Positions 60,496-64,000 of a DNA stretch of 64,000 nt are shown here, one piece after another (the first letter of the stretch is position 1; every line of letters begins with the position of its first letter). The translations under genes were made by a program, and so were the position numbers. Below the pieces are notes generated by a model. That model was given only the letters and a program-made list of their open reading frames with translations. It did not search any database and had not been told where the DNA came from. Where the stretch lies: assembly GCA_035235625.1 (NCBI GenBank), contig CP141150.1, positions 32,256,756 to 32,320,755 of the forward strand, written 5' to 3'. Source of the DNA: Saururus chinensis. Taxonomy: Eukaryota; Streptophyta; Magnoliopsida; Piperales; Saururaceae.

Positions 60496-60924
60496 GGTAA
60501 CATATAGGCTCCAATTAAGATGAGCAAGTTTAATGTTAACACAATTTAACAAGTCTTTAGACATGTTGTAGTGTATCTTGTGTGTCCCAAAATGATCCTG
60601 AAGCTTCTATATGTAGGTATATGTTGACTTGGGATGAAGATCTCCCTCTCATATGATCTAATACCTTCTCCTTCTCTTTCCCCTTATCCCTACAATCATT
60701 TGTTATAAGTAACATAAACTTATCAAAATGAAATAGTTATTTAAAATATTCATAATTTGTATCTACAAATTATTATTAAAAATATATTTCATCAAAACCA
60801 CCAACTTATAGTTAGAAGTTGCCCACTTTCTTGTATGCGCGTAAATCTATTTTTGCAATTTTGGAATTCTCAGCCAATTTGTATATTTGGGCCTACTGTC
60901 AAAGTCTATTTCTATAAATTTTTC

Positions 60925-61610
60925 CAATCAAGTTGGCTTCATAACCATACAGCCAAGCTTCTGAGTGTTTAAACATTGGCATGAATTCACCGGAGTAAAT
61001 ATTGACCCCAGCAAATTACGTTCTTTATCTGCGACCAAAGGGCTCTACATCTCCTCTTACGACCAACAAAAAAGTCACAAAGTATCTCGGTGGGTTGCAG
61101 TCTGCAAAGGTTTCCTCCTTTCCGCCATTGTTGACAAGGATTAAGCTCTGGAAGTCTTCAAGAACGGACGCTCGACCAATGTCGGATAGAATACGATACC
61201 TCTACCACTAAAAGCCAATCTGTATGTTGACTTCGATAACTTACTGTACCAATGCTTTCATATCTTGTCCATTTACAACTTCCTATATATCCCATTTGTA
61301 CTTCAGCCAAAAAAAAGAAACAAATTAAAACCTACTTTGTACGTTATTAATAATCATTTGCTAGTGGTAGTTTTGTTTACTTCACCTGTTTAATGGGCCC
61401 AATTCTGAAATGGCTAGCTATTGATGCAGAGCAATATATGTTTCTCGCCGTATTATAGACATTGAAATGAAATTATAAAATACATTGACCCTGATTTTCT
61501 TTTTAAAAAAAGGCTTAGAATTGAAAAGTAGATTAGAGTATTAAGCAAGATTTCGTTGATTCTAAAACGAGAAGAGTAATATTTAGTTTATTTTCTGGTA
61601 TGTCATTAAC
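60925..61610. other. No gene recognised
   Basis: Spacer between the long-inverted-repeat element and peptide gene D. A minus-strand stretch near 61,100-61,200 has a short open frame without recognisable domains. Confidence 0.4.
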
Positions 61611-61825
61611 CCTGATTCCACACGGCTATTTTCTAAATTGGTCAGTATCCTACTTTTTGTCTTGTTAGGTGTTCCCCATTTGCCAAAGCTAGGTTAGGAC
61701 ACCGTTGACAAATACTTACAGTGGACCTTCACGTCTACTAAATCCAAAGGCTATCGAACCCTTGTTATGAATTGCAGCCCATCCATTATATAAGATCGGA
61801 TCAGCGTACTGGACCTCAGCTAGCA

Positions 61826-62194
61826 ATGGAGAAACTCAAGTTCTCACCTAGGCTAATACTATTGATTCTTGTTCAAGTCATGGTTGCATCCATGGCTGTC
61901 TTGCAGCCGACCCAAGCCAAGATGGTGGTTGCAGACTTGCCATCAGATGAGGCCGAAGGCCAAGCAGTTAAGCAGGATCCATGTATCCCAATTTCTGGGC
62001 GTCGGCTTCTTCAGGATGATAATGATCAGAGGGCGCAAGCAGAGAGGGTTCCCGTTCGGTCTCCGCCACCTCCAATCTCAGCTCTGCAAAGACGAGCTGG
62101 TGTTGATCCCCAGCCGCCACCGCCACCACCATCTAGGATTCCATCTATTGTTTATCGTGAAAGGGCTCCATGTCCCCGATGTCAAATTCCCTAG
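61826..62194 (+). CDS. Putative secreted peptide precursor, copy D
   Basis: 122 residues from the conserved ATG at 61,826 (CAGCTAGCAATGGAGAAACTC). It is the most diverged copy. Signal MEKLKFSPRLILLILVQVMV, then a DPCIPISGRRLLQDDN block with a Cys in place of Tyr or other residue before IPISG, six consecutive Pro, and the end RAPCPRCQIP with the CPRC pair retained. TATATAAG near 61,789 could be a promoter element close to the start. The 3' flank (to about 62,560) still aligns with copies A-C, for example GAAGCAAGTAGAAACCCAGAGG near 62,520. It lies about 20 kb from copy C beyond the transposon cluster. Confidence 0.75.
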   Translation: MEKLKFSPRLILLILVQVMVASMAVLQPTQAKMVVADLPSDEAEGQAVKQDPCIPISGRRLLQDDNDQRAQAERVPVRSPPPPISALQRRAGVDPQPPPPPPSRIPSIVYRERAPCPRCQIP

Positions 62195-62759
62195 AGCATG
62201 ATTTGTGTAACACCTATTAAGGTGAAGATGCATACGAGGACTAGCTAGGACATGGCCAGTGTCTTGTTTCAATGGCATCTGAAAATGAAATAATAAGAAT
62301 TTTTGCTGCAACTAGAATTCCCCCAGATGGAACAATTAATGTGATAAGAATGTTGATAGTCCTTGCTAAAATCGTTGATGGATCACTCAAGCTTGGAAGA
62401 CTTTTGTGATACAGTAAAGATATCAATACGTTGTGTCATGCCATAGCAAACTTCAGTAGGAATCAGTAAAATCTTTCACCAAAAAACCACCATGTATCCT
62501 GATACCCTTCTAAGCGAGAAGCAAGTAGAAACCCAGAGGAAGACATGTATTTACCAGAATGCTAATTCTTAATCAAGAATTGAAGTTAATTCTCAATAGA
62601 TATCAGGAGACTGTTATTTCTTTTAATCTAAAACGATGTACAACTTGTAAATACCTTCCATTTGTACAGCTTAATCTTAAGAATTTATTTGTAAAATTTT
62701 TCACTACAAATATACAATGATCAAAAGAACCTCTGTTCAGTTTTTTATAGGGTGTACAC

Positions 62760-63142
62760 TAGTATTTTGATCCAATAGCGAATATAACTCGGGGGCAGAT
62801 TAGTTTATGCCCCTTGTGCCCGTCAGATCTCGATCTAATGCACTGGCCCACGCAGACGCGTATGAGGCCAGGCTCATACAAACTTTTTTAAAAATTTAAA
62901 TTATATATTAATTACAGGACTTGGCTGATATCTCTCTGAATTTATAGTAGGCCACAGAATCTTGGTTCTTTGCTGGGTTTTGACTGCATTTGAACGCATA
63001 ACTGGCGTCAATGGAAATTTGCCTGGACCAAGTTGACATGGCTAATGAAGATAGACATGTCACTTTCTTGACATGTGGAGGATCGACATGTCTGTCTATG
63101 TAGCCATGTGAAAATCAACATGTCAATCTTTGTGACTTAACA
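62760..63142 (-). mobile_element. Copia 3' LTR fragment
   Basis: On the minus strand a polypurine tract TGAGGGGGG (about 63,143-63,153) is followed by TGTTAAGTCAC, the start of an LTR running leftward. It contains repeated GACATGTTGATTTT/GACATGTCGATC words (63,050-63,125). The left limit was not determined. Confidence 0.55.
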
Positions 63143-63153
63143 TCCCCCCTCAT

Positions 63154-63500
63154 GCTCAGATCAGCCATCGACTTGGCTGAGCAAGTCTCTCAGCCATGTG
63201 AAGTGAGGACTGCTCAATCCATCTGTGAAGATATGTGCCGGTTGATACTTGCTTCGAATGAATTGAAGATGGAATAAGCCTTCGGCAACTTTTCACCAAC
63301 AAAATAAACATTGATTTCCACACCTTAAATGAAATATAGGGTTCGTAACTTGGTCGTCATGTAAATTGCACATAGATTGTCACACTTTATATAGGGAATG
63401 GTTGAGGATGAGATATTAAGATGCCTTTGAAGATAAAAAATCCTCAATACTTCTGGGGTAGTGAGAGAAAAGGTATTATAATCAGCTTCTGAACTTTTTT
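63154..63500 (-). pseudogene. Copia RNase H remnant
   Basis: The minus strand reads SEADYNTFSLTTPEVL near 63,480, IPYIKCDNLCAIYM near 63,390, then FTDGLSSPHFTWLRD near 63,200. This is the C-terminal end of a copia pol (CDN...A...FTKGL...). A stop is present near 63,320. It is the coding end of the element whose LTR follows at 63,142. Confidence 0.8.
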
Positions 63501-64000
63501 TTGTCCGTAAATACTAAATATGGGGCAAGCCCCTTGTCTTAAAATAGAATGAGTCTATATACAACCCAATAATCCCCTCAATACCCCAATAACCTCATAA
63601 ACCCGCTCATAAATTTATGAATAAAACGGGGTACTGAGGGGATTAGTGGGGTGCATATAAACTCATTCGTTAAAATATCAAGAGAAGTAAATGATAAAAA
63701 TTACAATTTCCATATGGAGATGATGAAAGGAAATTCATGAAGAATTTTGATAAGGTGAGTGTGAGCACAAAAGTACTCTCTAACTTCAACTTCAGAATGT
63801 TGTAGAGTAGTAGTCTTATGTTGATACTCATTTTTAAATATGCGAGAATTCCTTTCCTTTCAAATATGATCGTGGCAACATTGAAGAAGATCCAAAGAAT
63901 AGTGGAACTTGAATGGGACAAAGAGTCCTAATTCTTTGCTACCCATGAAATTAAGTTGAATCCCATAGAAATATACAATAATTAGATGAAGAATGGTGAT
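63501..64000. other. No gene recognised at right edge
   Basis: Probably upstream parts of the same decayed copia element or intergenic DNA. The words GGGGTACTGAGGGGATTAGTGGGG (63,628) and its near-inverse around 63,570 suggest a small inverted repeat. An open minus frame at 63,670-63,921 has no recognisable domain. Confidence 0.35.

Larger units (their letters stand above)
59186..60924. mobile_element. Mutator-like element with about 400-bp inverted arms
   Basis: The left arm (59,186 to about 59,615) and right arm (about 60,545-60,924) are long imperfect inverted repeats. Shared words, read from each end inward, are TTTATAGAAATAGAC, ATTGCAAAAATAGA, TTTTGATGAAATAT, TTGTAGATACAAATTATGAA, GATCATATGAG and GAAGCTTCAG. 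Such long arms, starting GAAAATTTTATAG/GGAAAAATTTATAG, fit a Mutator-like element. Target duplications are not convincing (only ATCAA shared). The middle holds LINE-derived sequence and a foldback element, with no mudrA-type transposase. Confidence 0.75.

Noticed and set aside
1-64000. tRNA, rRNA or conventional microRNA genes
   Set aside because: No cloverleaf-like sequence or rRNA segment was recognised by eye; TGGTATCA-type hits are retrotransposon primer-binding sites.

Overview
The window is nuclear DNA of a flowering plant. The evidence is a spliced plant pectin methylesterase gene, a fragment of a plant Sec63 (ERDJ2) gene, and dense nested plant-type transposable elements (Ty3/gypsy chromovirus, several Ty1/copia remnants, long solo LTRs, LINE, hAT, CACTA, Mutator-like and Stowaway-like elements). 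I cannot name the species. The background is AT-rich, with GC-rich islands confined to LTRs, CACTA interiors and one copia element. No prokaryotic, organellar or CRISPR features were seen.

Layout. 1-4.9 kb: a degraded hAT-type non-autonomous element split by a 3.6-kb solo LTR with a perfect 5-bp target duplication. 4.9-9.5 kb: AT-rich intergenic DNA with a Stowaway-like MITE and a 90-bp tandem duplication. 9.5-14.3 kb: a dead copia element cut by a 2.5-kb non-autonomous CACTA element with TGA target duplications. 14.4-17.5 kb: hAT terminus, Sec63 fragment and the C-terminal half of a hAT transposase. 17.5-20.9 kb: a GC-rich copia element whose two LTRs face each other. 21.5-24.4 kb: the pectinesterase gene, four exons, apparently intact. 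25.9-31.7 kb: copia end, hAT-type element, the N-terminal half of a hAT transposase pseudogene, MITEs and a LINE fragment. 32-42.4 kb: three copies of a small secreted-peptide gene, two of them on a duplicated segment, plus an intact hAT-type element. 42.9-48.0 kb: a second CACTA element with its own nested solo LTR. 48.6-49.2 kb: copia RNase H remnant. 50.0-56.9 kb: a dead chromovirus with a third solo LTR inside gag. 57-64 kb: hAT-like debris, a Mutator-like element carrying LINE sequence and a foldback MITE, the fourth secreted-peptide gene, and a copia end.

The likely functional content is the pectinesterase gene and the four-copy peptide family. Each peptide copy keeps an open frame of 122-130 codons with a hydrophobic N-terminal signal, an invariant IPISGRRLLQD block, a proline-rich stretch and a C-terminal CPRC motif, in a region where nearly everything else is broken. 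I do not recognise this family. It is the best candidate here for an undescribed system, namely a locally expanded secreted peptide with a subtilase-like (S1P-type) processing site. Everything else is transposon archaeology, unusually readable because several insertion boundaries, target duplications and one related empty site are preserved.
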